Below are positions 21,664 to 33,075 of a stretch of 64,000 bases of DNA, piece by piece. The notes under the pieces were generated by a model. That model was not told where the DNA came from. It was given only the letters and a program-made list of their open reading frames with translations, and made no database searches. How positions within the stretch are numbered: the stretch's first letter is position 1; every line of letters starts with the position of its first letter. This DNA is from Paragorgia papillata (taxonomy: Eukaryota > Cnidaria > Anthozoa > Scleralcyonacea > Coralliidae), in the NCBI GenBank assembly GCA_035771165.1, contig JAWNZC010000368.1:1154001-1218000 (forward strand). The letters are read 5' to 3'. Both the position numbers and the translations under genes were made by a program.

Positions 21664-21993
21664 AGGTGTTACTCCAAGTGACGAACCATACCGAACAAGT
21701 AGAAAAAACTCTACTTGGCCTGGCTGGGATTCGAACCACCCGAGTTCACTGTCCCACAATTATCATTCGAAATCGTCATGTATGAAGACTGTTGTCTAGA
21801 TATTGAAGAAACTAGTCTGTTTCGAAATATCAAATAGCCCAAATTCTATCATTCGACCTTCAGCTCCCAACTTGACCTGTAGCTCAGTTGAGAGCATGAG
21901 GCTAGTAAACCGAAGGCCGCAGGTTCGAATCCAAGCCGGGCTAAGTAGAGTTTTCTCTACTTATCTGGTATGGTTCGTCACTCGGAGTAACAC
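21664..21993. repeat. Foldback with tRNA-like arms, copy A
   Basis: GTTACTCCAAGTGACGAACC on the left is mirrored by GGTTCGTCACTCGGAGTAAC on the right. Inside each arm is CTACTT plus a GGTTCGAATCC-type box B. The right arm keeps a full tRNA-like head (TGTAGCTCAGTTGAGAGC at about 21878, loop CTAGTAA). The same structure is at 33957-34281 in copy B. Confidence 0.8.
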
Positions 21994-23219
21994 ATTATTA
22001 AATTTTATTTTATTTTTGTTGTCGATTTCAGCTCACTTTTTAACGCGCGGTTCGGAAGTTTATTACGTTTCCAAATTTAGAAGTTCATTAAGAAGTTCCA
22101 TTTGACGTTCGAATGTTCAGTTTTGCGCCATTCTTTGGCTATGCAGTTGGTAATTTCGAATTGCAGAATGATTAACAACATATTTTCCAAAAGAAATCAT
22201 ATCAAAAGAAAGTCTGGCCGACCGAAGGTTTTCCGTAAAGGTGAACTTCGAGTCGAACATTCGAACATAGATTGAACTCGTAATTAAATTCTGAATTTGG
22301 AAACGTAATTTGTTACTTGGCAACGAACTTCCAAACTGTGCGTTGAAAAGTGAAATGAAACCGACAATAAATTGAAATTGAAACAAGACGCCTGAGTCAG
22401 GCGTTCACTCGGGCTACATACTGAGAAGTACGCGGAACCTGAATCGAATGGTGAATGTGCTGCATACTTCACACAGGTGAACATATTTACGATCAAGACA
22501 GTTGTCAGGTACATCACTGTTTTAAACTACAAAGTCAGTCACTTTCAAAATTTACCAACAATGTGCAAGAACACCTTGATCAAAAGGCAAAGTTGTTCAA
22601 CTTTTTGTCCAACTCCAAAAGCAAAAGGAGCAAAGAACTTGCTGTTATTAGTTATGAGTATTAAATTTTTTTTTTGTTTTAATTTTTATTTTTCATTATA
22701 TTATTCTTTTTTCTTTTTAAGGGCCCACTGTAATTGATGTTTAACTGTTGTGGTGTCCCAGCTTCTTTTCTTTCCTTTTTCCTTTTTTTTTTCTAATTAT
22801 TTTATTTCTCATGTAAATTTAAGAAGCGAAGCTAAATAAGTAATTAAATAAATAACGTGTCTCACGGCCTCACTCCATCACACGGCTAACAACTCACCGG
22901 AAGTATGCATGGTAGCGGAAGTAAAAAGTCAAAAATGCAAAATCGTGACACCCAAAAAGAAACAGAGTCGAAACATGGAGTCGGCCTACCACAGAATAGC
23001 CCGAGTAAAAAAATTTAACATTTTCATCGAGGGAGTTCCATATTTTAGCTCCCTATCTCATTTTAGGAAGAGAAAAAGTATATTTTGATGCATGTCTTGT
23101 GTTATAGTTATGTAATTCTTTACTGGAGTGAAAAATGAGTCAAAGGCTGATGGTAAACGATGATTGTAAAATTTATAAATTGAATAAGATTAAAACATTA
23201 GATGTTCTTAAATTTTCAG

Positions 23220-23386
23220 ATCAGAAAGGGGTAAAGCGAGCACAAGATGAAGGGGAATGTAGTCATTCTAGTACATCTGGCGAGTCAAAGAGAAGAAGAG
23301 ACGAGCACGAAGTAAAACGACGACATGGAAGCAAAGGATCAGATGAATCTAACAAATCAAAAAGAGCGAGAAGAATGAAGAAATAA
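23220..23386 (+). CDS. Basic C-terminal tail exon, copy A (intact)
   Basis: Acceptor AAATTTTCAG precedes 23220, and the exon enters in phase 1, matching the phase-1 donor of the death-domain exon. It encodes DQKGVKRAQDEGEC and then a Ser/Lys/Arg-rich stretch (SKRRRDEHEVKRRHG, NKSKRARRMKK) ending at TAA 23384-23386. The clusters of Lys/Arg resemble nuclear localisation signals. No folded domain is expected. In this copy the tail is intact but its death-domain exon is broken. The opposite holds in copy B. Confidence 0.5.
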
Positions 23387-24329
23387 GATGGGATGAAAAT
23401 GGTGGTTTAGCCTGCGTAGCAGCCGGTTTTTTTAGGGGAGGAAGGAGGCGGGCGGGTGGGTGAGCGGGCTGACTAGACGAAAAACCGTCTGCCGGGTTTC
23501 TATATGTTTTCTGTAGCCATTTGCCAGTCCACTGGCGGACTGGAAATACGTTGTTAGGAATTAAGCTTTCATCGGTTTTTAAGCTCATTATTCACAATTT
23601 TTATAAGATTGGGCTGCGTTTACACTGTATCGCCAGTATAGGATATATTGCTTTTAATATGCTCCGTTACAAAATGCTTTCAGCGCAAATGTAAACCGAT
23701 TGATTCCGTTTGCACATTGCAGCAAATCTAGGTTTAACCAGACATGATCTTCATTCAAATATGGACGCCTGTGAAAACTACTAACCACTGGAGCAGGGCA
23801 TTTATTGGCGATTTCAACTCGCTTTTCAACGCGTTCGTTGCCAAGTTTCAAATTAAATTTCTAAATTTAGAAGTTTATTACGAAGTTCGATTTGAGGTTC
23901 GAATGTTCGATTCGATTTCGACGTTCAGCTTTGCGCCATTTTTTGGCTACACAGTTAATTTGGAATTGCAGAATGATTAACATATTTTCCGAAAGAAATC
24001 GTATCAAAAGTAAGTCTGGTCGACCGAAATAATTTTCTGTAAAGGTGAACTTACATCAAATCGAACTTCGTAATTAATCAACTTCTGAATTTAGAAACGT
24101 AATTTGAAACTTGCCAACGAACTTCCAAACCGCGCGTCGAACAGCAACTTGAAATCGACAATAAATGCTCAGCTTCAGTGGCCCGTACTTTCTCCAGGCG
24201 TTTATATTTGAATGAAGTACATGCCTGGTTAAACCTAGCTTTGCTCCAATGCTACTGCAATGTGCAAACAGAATGAACTGGTTTACATCTGCATCAAAAG
24301 CATTCCCTTACGAAAATTCCACATGATTT

Positions 24330-24830
24330 CACACGTGTGATTTCATGTGATTTCGTGTGAATTTATGTGAACTCATGTGATATCATGTGAAATTTACCAT
24401 GTGATAGAATTTCACATATGTGATTTATGTGAAAACATGTGGTATCATGTGAAATTTACCATGTGATAGAATTTCACATATGTGATTTATGTGAAAGCAT
24501 GTGGTATCATGTGAAATTTACCATGTGATAGAATTTCACATATGTGATTTATGTGAAAGCATGTGGTATCATGTGAAATTTACCATGTGATAGAATTTCA
24601 CATGATTTCATATATGTGATTTATGTGAAAGCATGTGTTATCATGTGAAATTTACCATGTGATAGAATTTCACATATGTGATTTATGTGAAAGCATGTGG
24701 TATCATGTGAAATTTACCATGTGATAGAATTTCAGATGATTTCACATATGTAATTTATGTGAAAGAATGTGGTGTCATGTGAAATTTACTATGAGTAGAA
24801 ATTTTACATAAGTGATTGTCTCTTGGATAG
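24330..24830. repeat. About 72-bp satellite rich in CATGTGAAAT palindromes
   Basis: Units containing GTGAAATTTACCATGTGATA and TTTCACATATGTGATTTATG repeat about six times with little divergence. The array lies just inside the left end of the CCCTTAC element. Confidence 0.9.
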
Positions 24831-25097
24831 AATTTCACATGATTCACGTATAATATGCAACTTTGTAAAGCTGGAAACAGATTATTAGGTGGATTTTAAG
24901 GTAATTGAAAGGGGCAATTTAGCTAATTATAATTATATATAACAAATACATACAACATGAATAAATACAAATACAACAGCCAACATTTTTCATATTTTTC
25001 AATATGAAAAATAGATGCATTTAATTGTCTCAAATGTTAAGAACTATAATTCTAAAAAATACTACTACATACATTTATATTACTGCACACCCAACCT

Positions 25098-25187
25098 TAT
25101 AATATAATATAATATAATATAATATAATATAATATAATATAATATAATATAATATAATATAATATAATATAATATAATATAATATAC
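25098..25187. repeat. (AATAT)n pentanucleotide repeat
   Basis: About 18 uninterrupted AATAT units. Confidence 0.95.
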
Positions 25188-26529
25188 ACAATACAGCACT
25201 AATATCACAATGGTGCATAGTACAGTAAATACTCATTTCTAAGAAAGCAAACTACTAATTAGTACATAATAATGATGAATATTTTTTAAAAGTATCACCA
25301 GGTACACAATATGGTGACCTGTAGTTCAGTTTGTAGAGTGTCAGATGTAACCATGCTCTTCTGTTAATATGTTTATATTATATTATTTATATAGTACATG
25401 TACTTTAATAATGTCCTATCTAAATCATTCAGTCTCTGTCAATAATGTTGGGCAACTTACAGTAAAACTGCTCCTGCTGGTTATCAGATATATATAACTT
25501 ATTATATGGTCTGTACATATTATCAACCACATGATGCAATAACATTTTTTTATATTAAAACTTTTTATGAAACTTTCTATGTGAGAATAAATTAGTATTT
25601 CAAGCATTCTCTGTATATAATTCAAAGCAAAATTTATGTTTTGTAATTAGTAGTCATATCCTGACAAGTAATTAATTAAAATTTGATTTAAACAAATATA
25701 ATTACATCAGATGTTTGGACTTTTTGCATGTTTAGCTTCACCTTTATTTTTTATATTCTAAGCAATGTAGTTTCAAATTCAGTTTCAATTTTAAATTTTC
25801 AAACATGTGAAATTTCACCCATGGTAAATTTCACAGGTGTGAAATCATTTCACATATGGTAAATTTCACACGTGTGAAAGCATGTGATTTTGGAACATGT
25901 GAAATGTCACATATGGTAAAATTTCACACGTGTGAAAATTCACATGTTCCAAAATCACATGATGAATTTCACACGTGTGAAATCGTGTGGAATTTTTGTA
26001 AGGGTTTTGAAACGGAGCATATTAAAAGCAATATATCCTATACTGGTGATACAGTGTAAACGTAGCCCAAGTTTATAAAAATTGTGAATAATGAGATTAA
26101 TATAAAGCGATGACAGCTTAGTAACTTATTAACTAATCACGTATTTCCAGTCCACCAGTGAACTGGCAATCAAAAACATATAAAAACCCGGCAGACGGTT
26201 TCCCGTCTAGCCTACTTAACCGCCCGCCCGCCTCCAGCCCACTTAACGGAGTTCAAGATATACTGAAAGAAATGAGGAACGGTAAAGGAAGAAGAGAAAT
26301 AAGTGAGTATTTGTTGAACAACGTTGCATGATACTTAAAAATTATTTCATGCAAATTATACATTAAAAACAATCTATATTCTTCTTAGATTTAGTCAAGT
26401 CATGTGGAAACTAAAAGATCAGTAGTTTATTTTGGTTATATGGCCTGGAGGATTATGCATTCCAAGATTAGAGTAAGTAATATTTGATGTGTTAGTGACA
26501 CAGCGACAGAAACTGGTTGACTTTTAAAG

Positions 26530-27600
26530 TCCTAGGAAGAGTAGAAGGAAGAGTAGAAGGAGAGGAAGGATGAGGGGGGGAAGGAAAAGGAGAAGGAAGA
26601 GGGGAAGGAGAAGAAAGAAGAGAAGGTGGTTGAGAAGGAAGGGGAAGAGCAGGAGAAGAAAGATGAGGAGAAGGAATTAGTAGAGGAGGAGAGAAAGGAG
26701 GAGGAGGAGAAGGAAGAGGAGAAGAAGGAAGAGGGTGAACCAGAGGGAGAAGGAAGAGGAGGAGAAAAAGGAAGGGGAGAAGGAAGAGGAGAACAAGGAA
26801 GAGGGGGAGAAGGAAAAGGAGGGGAAGAAAAGGAAGATGAGGGGGGAGATGGAAGAGAAGAAGGAAGAGGGGGGAAGGTGGGGGAGAAGGAAGAGGAGAA
26901 GAAGGAAGAGGGAGAGAAGGAAGAGGATGGGCTTGAAGGTAGTGGAGGAGAACATGGAAGAAGAGAAAGAGGAAAAGGAAGACGAGGAAGAGGAGAAGAA
27001 GAAGAATGACGAGGGAAAAAAGACAAAAACAAGAGGAAGGAGGAGAAAGTCAAGGATGAAGACAAGAGGAAAGAGAAGGAGGAGGACAGAAAAAAGGAGG
27101 GGGAGAAGGAAGAGGAGAAGAAGGGAGAGGAGAAGGAAGAGAAGAAGGAGGAGGGGAGAGAAGAAAGAGAAGAAGGAGGAGGGGAGAGAAGAAAGAGAAT
27201 GGGAAGGAAGAGGAGAAGTGAGAAAGAGAAGGAGGGGAAGAAAGAGGCGGAAGGGGGAAAGGAAAAGGAGGAGGAGGAGAAGGAAGGGAGAGAGGATGGG
27301 AAAGAAGAGGAGAAGAAGGAGAAGGATGAGGAGAAGAAAAAAGGAGAGCACGAAAGAGGCGAAGCAGAAGAAAGTCAAGGGACGTAAGAAAAGGAAGAAA
27401 GAAAAGGAGGAACAGGAGGCCAAAAAGGTGGAGAAGTAGGGAGAAACAGGAAAGAAAAGAGGGAAACGAAAAGGAAGATGAGAGGAAGAACAAAAATGAA
27501 AAGGAGAACGAGGAGCTAGACAAATCAGGTAGAAGTAGAGAAGAAAAGAGAGGAAAAGTAGGAAAACAAAAAGAAAGGAGAATGAGGAGAAAGCAAGTTT
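26530..27600. repeat. About 1.07-kb polypurine (GGA/GAA) tract, copy A only
   Basis: The plus strand is almost entirely A and G (GGAAGAGGAGAAGAAGG-type motifs) for about 1,070 bases. Several long frames cross it on both strands, but their composition (Glu/Lys/Arg on plus, Ser/Phe/Leu/Pro on minus) follows directly from base bias and they should not be read as genes. Copy B has no such tract at the corresponding point (about 37250). Confidence 0.95.
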
Positions 27601-27629
27601 AGGAATAACTATAGATTCAAATACTGCTC

Positions 27630-28080
27630 TTAAACTAGAAAAGAAAAGAGAAGCAACAAGACAGATCTTTTCAGCAGAATATAACCACAGTTCCTTATCA
27701 TGGCATTCAGGAAAATGTTCGTCCACAGTACGTTCAGACCACTGAATATTGAAATCACATGACTTCACGAAGTAGCGTTGAAGTTTAGAATAACCAAGAA
27801 GAAGCAACAAGGCAGATCTTTCCAGCAGAATATCGACCAACAGTAACCACAGTTCCTTATCATGGCATTGAAGAAAGCGTTCGTCCACAACACGTTTAGA
27901 CCACTGAAAATTGAAAGCATAAGTCTTCACAAAGTAGCGTTGAAGTCTAGAAGAACCATAGAGAAGCAACAAGGCAGATATTTCCAGCAGAATATCGACC
28001 AACAGTAACCACAGTTCCTTATCATTCAAGAAAGAGTTCGGCCACAGTACGTCCAGACCACTGAAAATTGGCAACCTAAG
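27630..28080. repeat. About 165-bp tandem repeat, three units, copy A
   Basis: The unit includes GAAGCAACAAGGCAGAT, CCACAGTTCCTTATCATGGC and CACAAAGTAGCGTTGAAGTC. Two units are present in copy B (37260-37620). The minus strand stays open through the units, giving DKELWLLLVDILLE repeats. This could be incidental or relic coding. Confidence 0.8.
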
Positions 28081-28589
28081 ACTTCACAAAGTATCGTTGA
28101 AGTCTACGGAAACCAAAGACATGTAAATAATCCAGACACATAAATTGTCGCTTCTTATAACAGAAGTAATATTTTGACAATGAATTTTAGAAATAGATTA
28201 GTTTAGAAATAGTCATTAGCTAACATTAACTTTTTTATAAGATTTATATTAAAGAAGCATTGAATAATGTTCAATCACATTTGAGTTTTTCAATTTAATA
28301 TTTAAGCTAGCCACTAGTGGTGCAAATGTTTTTGACAAGCCGTAAGATTCTTAAATTATTTTTTATCAACAGAGAGAATATTTTTTAAAGGGAATTGGCA
28401 ATATATATATTAATTACAGAACCATCCTCAGAGAAACATGAGGATAGTTTTCATGATTTTGGGGGAAAAAAAACTTTTGGAAAAACTCGTAAAATGGTAA
28501 AAGAGAGGCATTTAAAATTTGTAATTTCCTTTTTTCGTTTACAATTTATTCCAGTTTGTTATCTCCGCCAGGAGATTATGTTTTTACGT

Positions 28590-28703
<114 letters not shown>

Positions 28704-28762
28704 TTCTAGTGCACTTCCCCCGTCGTTACTGCAATGATAAGTGTTTGGGAAGAGACTATGAT

Positions 28763-29000
28763 TTTCTTCATTATCATCCTTATCATCCTTATCAATATTA
28801 TCATCGTTCTTATTATCATCATCAACATCATCATCGATATTATCATCACCACAATCATCATTATCATCATCATCATCATTATTATTATTTTCATTATAAT
28901 TATCATCATCATTATCATTATCATCATCATTATTATTTTCATTATGATTATCATTATCATCATGATTATCGTCATCACTATCATTATCAACATCGTCACT
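28763..29000. repeat. (ATC/ATT)n microsatellite, copy A
   Basis: A long imperfect trinucleotide repeat of ATC and ATT. It creates artificial Asp/Asn- and Ile/Met-rich frames. It matches 38256-38445 in copy B. Confidence 0.95.
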
Positions 29001-29561
29001 ATCTGCTTTGGTCGTGCTGACGTCGTTTAGGACTGGGTCGTCTGGTTCCATGCAAATTAAGTTTTGTATAATAGCTCTTACATAAAGTACCATACTCTTG
29101 GAAAGACATCCCCCGTTAATACTATTATCTCCTTAAATATTCCGGGGGGAGGTTATGAAAGTCAAATCCAAGATGGTGGTTTTAAAAGGAGGAGTCCTTC
29201 GCCTTCTCTTCACTATGGCTCGAATGGGCCACGACGATGAATAAGGTAAGTTTTATTTACCTCAAATTTATAAACTGGAAAGGAACGATGTTTTTCCCGT
29301 CGCAAATACTGTCTTTTTCTTTATTTAAACTCTGGGACATGCATAATTGGGCAACTGGTTGATATGCAGACTGTATCAGCTGTGTCAATGATGGATCGAA
29401 ACATTAATTGATTGTGAAAGGCTTTGTATCAATTTTGTTTTTCCTCTTCTTTTTCAGTCTTCAGTCTCGATGTGGATATGGTTTGACTTTAGTACATGAT
29501 GTTTACCAACAATCTGTTTACAGTGACTTTAAATGGCTGACATAATGGTAATTTGGTTTAA

Positions 29562-29881
29562 AGTTCCTATGAAACGAAAATTAAGTTTGTCTTATTTAAG
29601 GAAACACTTAAAATGACAGGGTAACATTTTCTTGCAGTTTTTCATTTCCTTGCTTTGTTGTTGAGATATTTCAGTTTGTTTAATATGCAAAATAAACAAC
29701 TTGACGTCACATGCGCATAATGAGTTATTCAGTTATTGGAGGATGTTTTCTATATCTTTGCTATTATTAAACCAAATTAATTCAAAGGAAGCTTTTGGAT
29801 GTGTTTCTTCCAAACATGTAGATTTTTAAGTGATTATATTTGATTATAGCAAAGATATATAAGTGAGATAAGTCATTTTCC
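29562..29881. mobile_element. GTGCCTATGAAAC-family foldback, 3'-truncated (copy A)
   Basis: The left arm begins AGTTCCTATGAAACGAAAAT and matches the intact copy-B element (39013-39485) until GAGATAAGTCATT at 29881. The right arm is then missing and unrelated sequence (29882-30085) takes its place. The element was therefore whole before duplication and was broken afterwards in copy A. Confidence 0.8.
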
Positions 29882-30112
29882 AGGGTGCATTCCATGTCAA
29901 CCCCACGCTGAAGATAAGCCACTGGTGTTCATGTGCTGCGCCAAGGGAGGTCAAGACGAACGCTGGCGCCGGCACCACCCACTAAATTGCATAGTTGCAT
30001 GGCTATATATGTGCGCTGACTGCAGTGTGATTGTGCACCAGCACGCCGAGCACTTTTGAAACTCACGCCGAAGATCTTCGGAAAGTCTGTGCACTCTGTG
30101 GCCAATGTGACA

Positions 30113-30415
30113 CCCCACCCGAGTTTGCCCACTCCACCCGAGTTTGCCCACTCCACCTGAGTTTGCTCACTCCACCCAAGATTGCGCACTGCACACAAGT
30201 TTGGCCACACCACCCAAGATTACCCACTCCACCCAAGGTTGCCCACTCCACTCAAGATTGCCCACTCGACTCGAGTTTACCCGCTCCAGCCAAGATTGCC
30301 CACTCCACCCAAGATTGCCCACTCCACCCAAGATTGCCAACTCCACCCAAGTTTGCCCACTCCACCCGAGGTTACCCACTCCACCCAAGTTTGCCCATTC
30401 CACCCAAAAAGAGCC
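30113..30415. repeat. 18-bp minisatellite GCCCACTCCACCCAAGAT, copy A
   Basis: About 16 units of 18 bp vary at a few positions (CAAGAT, CGAGTT, CAAGTT). Because 18 is a multiple of three, all six frames tend to stay open (for example PTPPKFAHSTQ repeats). The ORFs are a consequence of the repeat. It matches 39598-39950 in copy B. Confidence 0.95.
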
Positions 30416-30623
30416 CACAGAGTTGCCTGCGAAGGAGGCTGGAAAGTCCAAAAATTTAATATTAATTACAATGGACAGAGTATTTACACGGTTCTTCTAT
30501 ATTTTTTAATTATAAAATTGAAAACTATAAGTTACTATAACTTATCGCTTAATATGATATGGCAAGGCTTCAGGATATACACACAATATACAAATATTAA
30601 ATAATCATGCCTCTTGCTCTAAT

Positions 30624-32010
30624 TGGTTCACAACAATCAGAACAAGTTGTGACGAAATCCGTGCATCTGTCCAGTAATAGATCATGGCTCTCGACCAATG
30701 AAAACGTGCAAAACATTTAACTTATTGTATAAAACTCTATGGAAAACATGGATAGATTACGCCATCCAATACGCCATCATTCTAATTAAAATTTGTACAG
30801 AAACACCATTATACGTCATCCACTACGCCATCAAACGCAATCCAATACGCCATCCGTGGTGGGTAATGAGAATTTTCTCTTTTTATTTGGATTAATTTTA
30901 AAGTTTAATCTATTTTGACGGGTTATTTTATAAAGGAAATAGAAAACATTTAATTATTAGATAGTTCTCTGTAAAAACAACAACAGTGTATAGACATTGA
31001 TTTAGTATTAGTCCCACATTTTATGTTCTAGGCAAACTGTAATAAATTATTGAGAAAACAAACCAGTTACACAATGAAAGTTTGCCTTTCGTTTAGGGCG
31101 CTGCCGCTACAAGCGCTTCAGCGAACCTACTTCGAGATAGGCAAACACTTGTCTCTACTTCTCGATTGGGGGCGCTACCAGTGTACTCTACTCGAAATGT
31201 TTTAGGCAAGGTCCCGTTGCATATTGGGCAATGCATGATATTGCCTATTGCAAATTCACGGGAATCGTACCTTGTGCATAAACATTACTTATGATTAGTT
31301 ACTAATCGTACCTAATGTATAAAGATTATGTATGATTAGTTACTAATCGTACCTCATCTTTATGCATCGGGTTATTTCGATATTAAATGTGCTTGTGGAA
31401 ACAATGAAAATCGAGGTGGCTGTGATATTAACATACATATAAACATCTCGCAGAATTTCTTTCCCACTCGCGTGTAATTTCGCGTGTAAGTGGACCCCAC
31501 GCGTGTCGAGATTAGCACCCTCCCCGGGCTCCGGGCCTTCGGCCCTCCGCCCGGGCTCGGGGACAACATTTGAGATTTCGGGATGAATAAACATTGTTTT
31601 GTCGAAATGCCCCGATTGAGATTAAAATATGACTATATCTCTGACAACTGACAAGCAGCCAGTGATTTGAGTTGCTGTTAATACATCTAAAAATTGCAAA
31701 TGTTTTTAAAATACTTCAGCAAAAAAGTATTAAATATTAATTTCATCCTGCATGATGTTTTTGTGAACATAGAAAAAGAAAACGTACTGTAAGAGATTTA
31801 ATACGAAATTTTACAGATCTTTTAATATCTTCCTCAGTAGCCATGCAGGTGGTAACGTCACTGGTTGTCACGCGAAGATAGTCTGGTTCAAATCCAGGCA
31901 GCGACATGCAATCTTTTCATCGAAGATACTTTTTCCGAATGTTGTCCGAAATTTTTTGCGTTGTTTTCCCTTGAAATTTTTTGCGTTGTTTTGCGTTGTT
32001 TTGCGTTGTT
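30624..32010. other. Spacer between duplication copies
   Basis: There is no exon that I can support. Notable items are a TACGCCATC repeat (30770-30860) and a roughly 42-bp repeat TATGATTAGTTACTAATCGT (31285-31360). A GC-rich palindromic stretch at 31510-31560 (CCGGGCCTTCGGCCC) and a GGTTCAAATCCAGGC box-B-like motif near 31885 are also present. Confidence 0.45.
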
Positions 32011-32013
32011 TTC

Positions 32014-32505
32014 CATGGTGTTAGCCAGAGTAAAATATAGGCTGCTGTTAGACAGAGTAAAATAATCTGGTGTTAGACAGAGTGAAACAGTCTGGTGTTA
32101 GACAGAGTGAAATAGTCTGGTGTTAGACAGAGTGAAATAGTCTGCTGTTAGACAAAGTAAAATAGTCTGGTGTTAGACAGAGTAAAATAGTCTGGTGTTA
32201 GACAAAGTGAAATAGTCTGGTGTTAGACAGAGTGAAATAGTCTGGTGTTAGACAGAGTAAAATAGTCTGGTGTTAGACAGAGTAAAATAGTCTGGTGTTA
32301 GACAGAGTAAAATAGTCTGGTGTTAGACAGAGTGAAATAGTCTGGTGTTAGACAGAGTGAAATAGTCTGGTGTTAAACAAGTAAATAGTCTGGTGTTAGA
32401 CAGAGCAAAATAGTCTGGTGTTAGACAGAGTAAAATAGTCTGGTGTTAGACGGAGTGAAATATTCTGGTGTTAGATGGAGTGAAATAGTCTGGTGTTAGA
32501 CATAA
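32014..32505. repeat. 25-bp satellite TCTGGTGTTAGACAGAG..., about 19 copies
   Basis: The unit TCTGGTGTTAGACAGAGTGA plus AATAG repeats in head-to-tail order with A/G variation in the GTGAAA/GTAAAA step. A solitary related unit is at 60130 (CTGGCATTAGACAGAGTAAA). The array lies about 300 bp upstream of the intact death-domain exon. Confidence 0.95.
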
Positions 32506-32790
32506 GGGGGCATTTTTTGTTTTTGATGGGTTAAACAAGGGAAAACGTACATGTTTCTAAGTGATGTATAACCATGTGTTTGACGTATTAAACGTTTTAT
32601 TTCGGTTTAATCGGAGGAGATTTTTATGTTTTGAACATTTTAGTTTTGAACCTTGAAAATAATTGAAATTGTCCTTGTTCTGTTGAAAATACTTTAAAAT
32701 TTCTCTGAGTGTCCTCTAGTTTCTACAATTGTTCTAGAATACTTAAATTAAACGTCTTTTCCATTCTTGTGATTTATATTTTCCTAACAG

Positions 32791-33075
32791 TCAGAAGTAA
32801 TGAATCGTCGAAAATTCGCGATCTCAATGCTAATGTCTACATTGAAATATGTATGGAGTTGAACAAGCCAAAAAAGGGCAAAGATTACAAAATGTTGGCT
32901 GGACACTTGGGATACCACATAAAAGATGTAAACTCATTTCAACTAAAAGACGATCCAGCAGATGCTCTCTTGACTCATTGGGAAACTAAAGCTGAGAATG
33001 ACGTTGAGAAGCTGATTACAATCTTGAAGAAAATGGAAAGGGATGATCTTCTTGAGATACTGGGCAAGGAAAAAG
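32791..33075 (+). CDS. Death-domain exon, copy B (intact; gene partial)
   Basis: The exon is bounded by acceptor TTTCCTAACAG and donor AAAG|GTATTTT. It is 285 nt long and phase 1 at both ends, encoding 95 residues. The core ANVYIEICMELNKP..DYKMLAGHLGYHIKDV..ALLTHWETKAENDVEKLIT..LKKMERDDLLEILG has the helix pattern of a death domain. This includes the LA..LG segment and the Trp/Leu-rich helix 4-5 region, with no catalytic residues. Death domains self-associate in apoptosis and innate-immune complexes. The next recognisable exon in phase is the basic tail at 35935, which is frameshifted. The upstream exon and start are not identified. Confidence 0.8.

Larger units (their letters stand above)
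24305..26004. mobile_element. Satellite-bearing DNA element with CCCTTAC termini, absent from copy B
   Basis: The ends CCCTTACGAAAATTCCACA and TGTGGAATTTTTGTAAGGG are inverted repeats, extending on into CACACGTGTGAAAT-type sequence. Copy B has an uninterrupted sequence at the corresponding place (about 37010-37020), so this is a filled/empty-site pair. Inside are a tandem array of about 72 bp (24330-24830), an AATAT pentanucleotide run (25098-25187) and a second block of TTTCACATGTGAAA-like palindromes (25800-25985). No coding sequence is present. Confidence 0.85.
23605..26062. mobile_element. Foldback element GGGCTGCGTTTACACTG, copy A, split by a 1.7-kb insertion
   Basis: GGGCTGCGTTTACACTGTAT on the left returns as its complement near 26040-26066. 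Inner arms (23690-23770 and about 24190-24300) also pair. The surrounding GCCGGG/GGCGGGCGGG segment at 23410-23540 pairs with 26140-26250, so the inverted structure extends to about 23400-26260. In copy B the same element (36320-37072) is uninterrupted. No transposase is seen. Confidence 0.75.

Noticed and set aside
21874..21943. Functional tRNA-Thr (AGT)
   Set aside because: The anticodon stem does not pair well, and the sequence is an arm of a foldback element repeated at 34167-34236.
24330..24830. CRISPR-like array
   Set aside because: Direct tandem satellite units without unique spacers, in a eukaryotic intron/intergenic setting. The same reasoning excludes 32014-32505 and 45080-46030.
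26532..28074. Very long Ser/Phe/Leu/Pro-rich (minus) and Glu/Lys/Arg-rich (plus) reading frames
   Set aside because: They are direct translations of a 1-kb polypurine tract and neighbouring tandem repeats. Frames are open on both strands and no domain or splice support exists.
29929..30604. Repetitive PTPPKFAHSTQ and VEWANLGGVG proteins in several frames
   Set aside because: The 18-bp minisatellite unit is divisible by three, so most frames stay open automatically. The same applies at 39510-40052.
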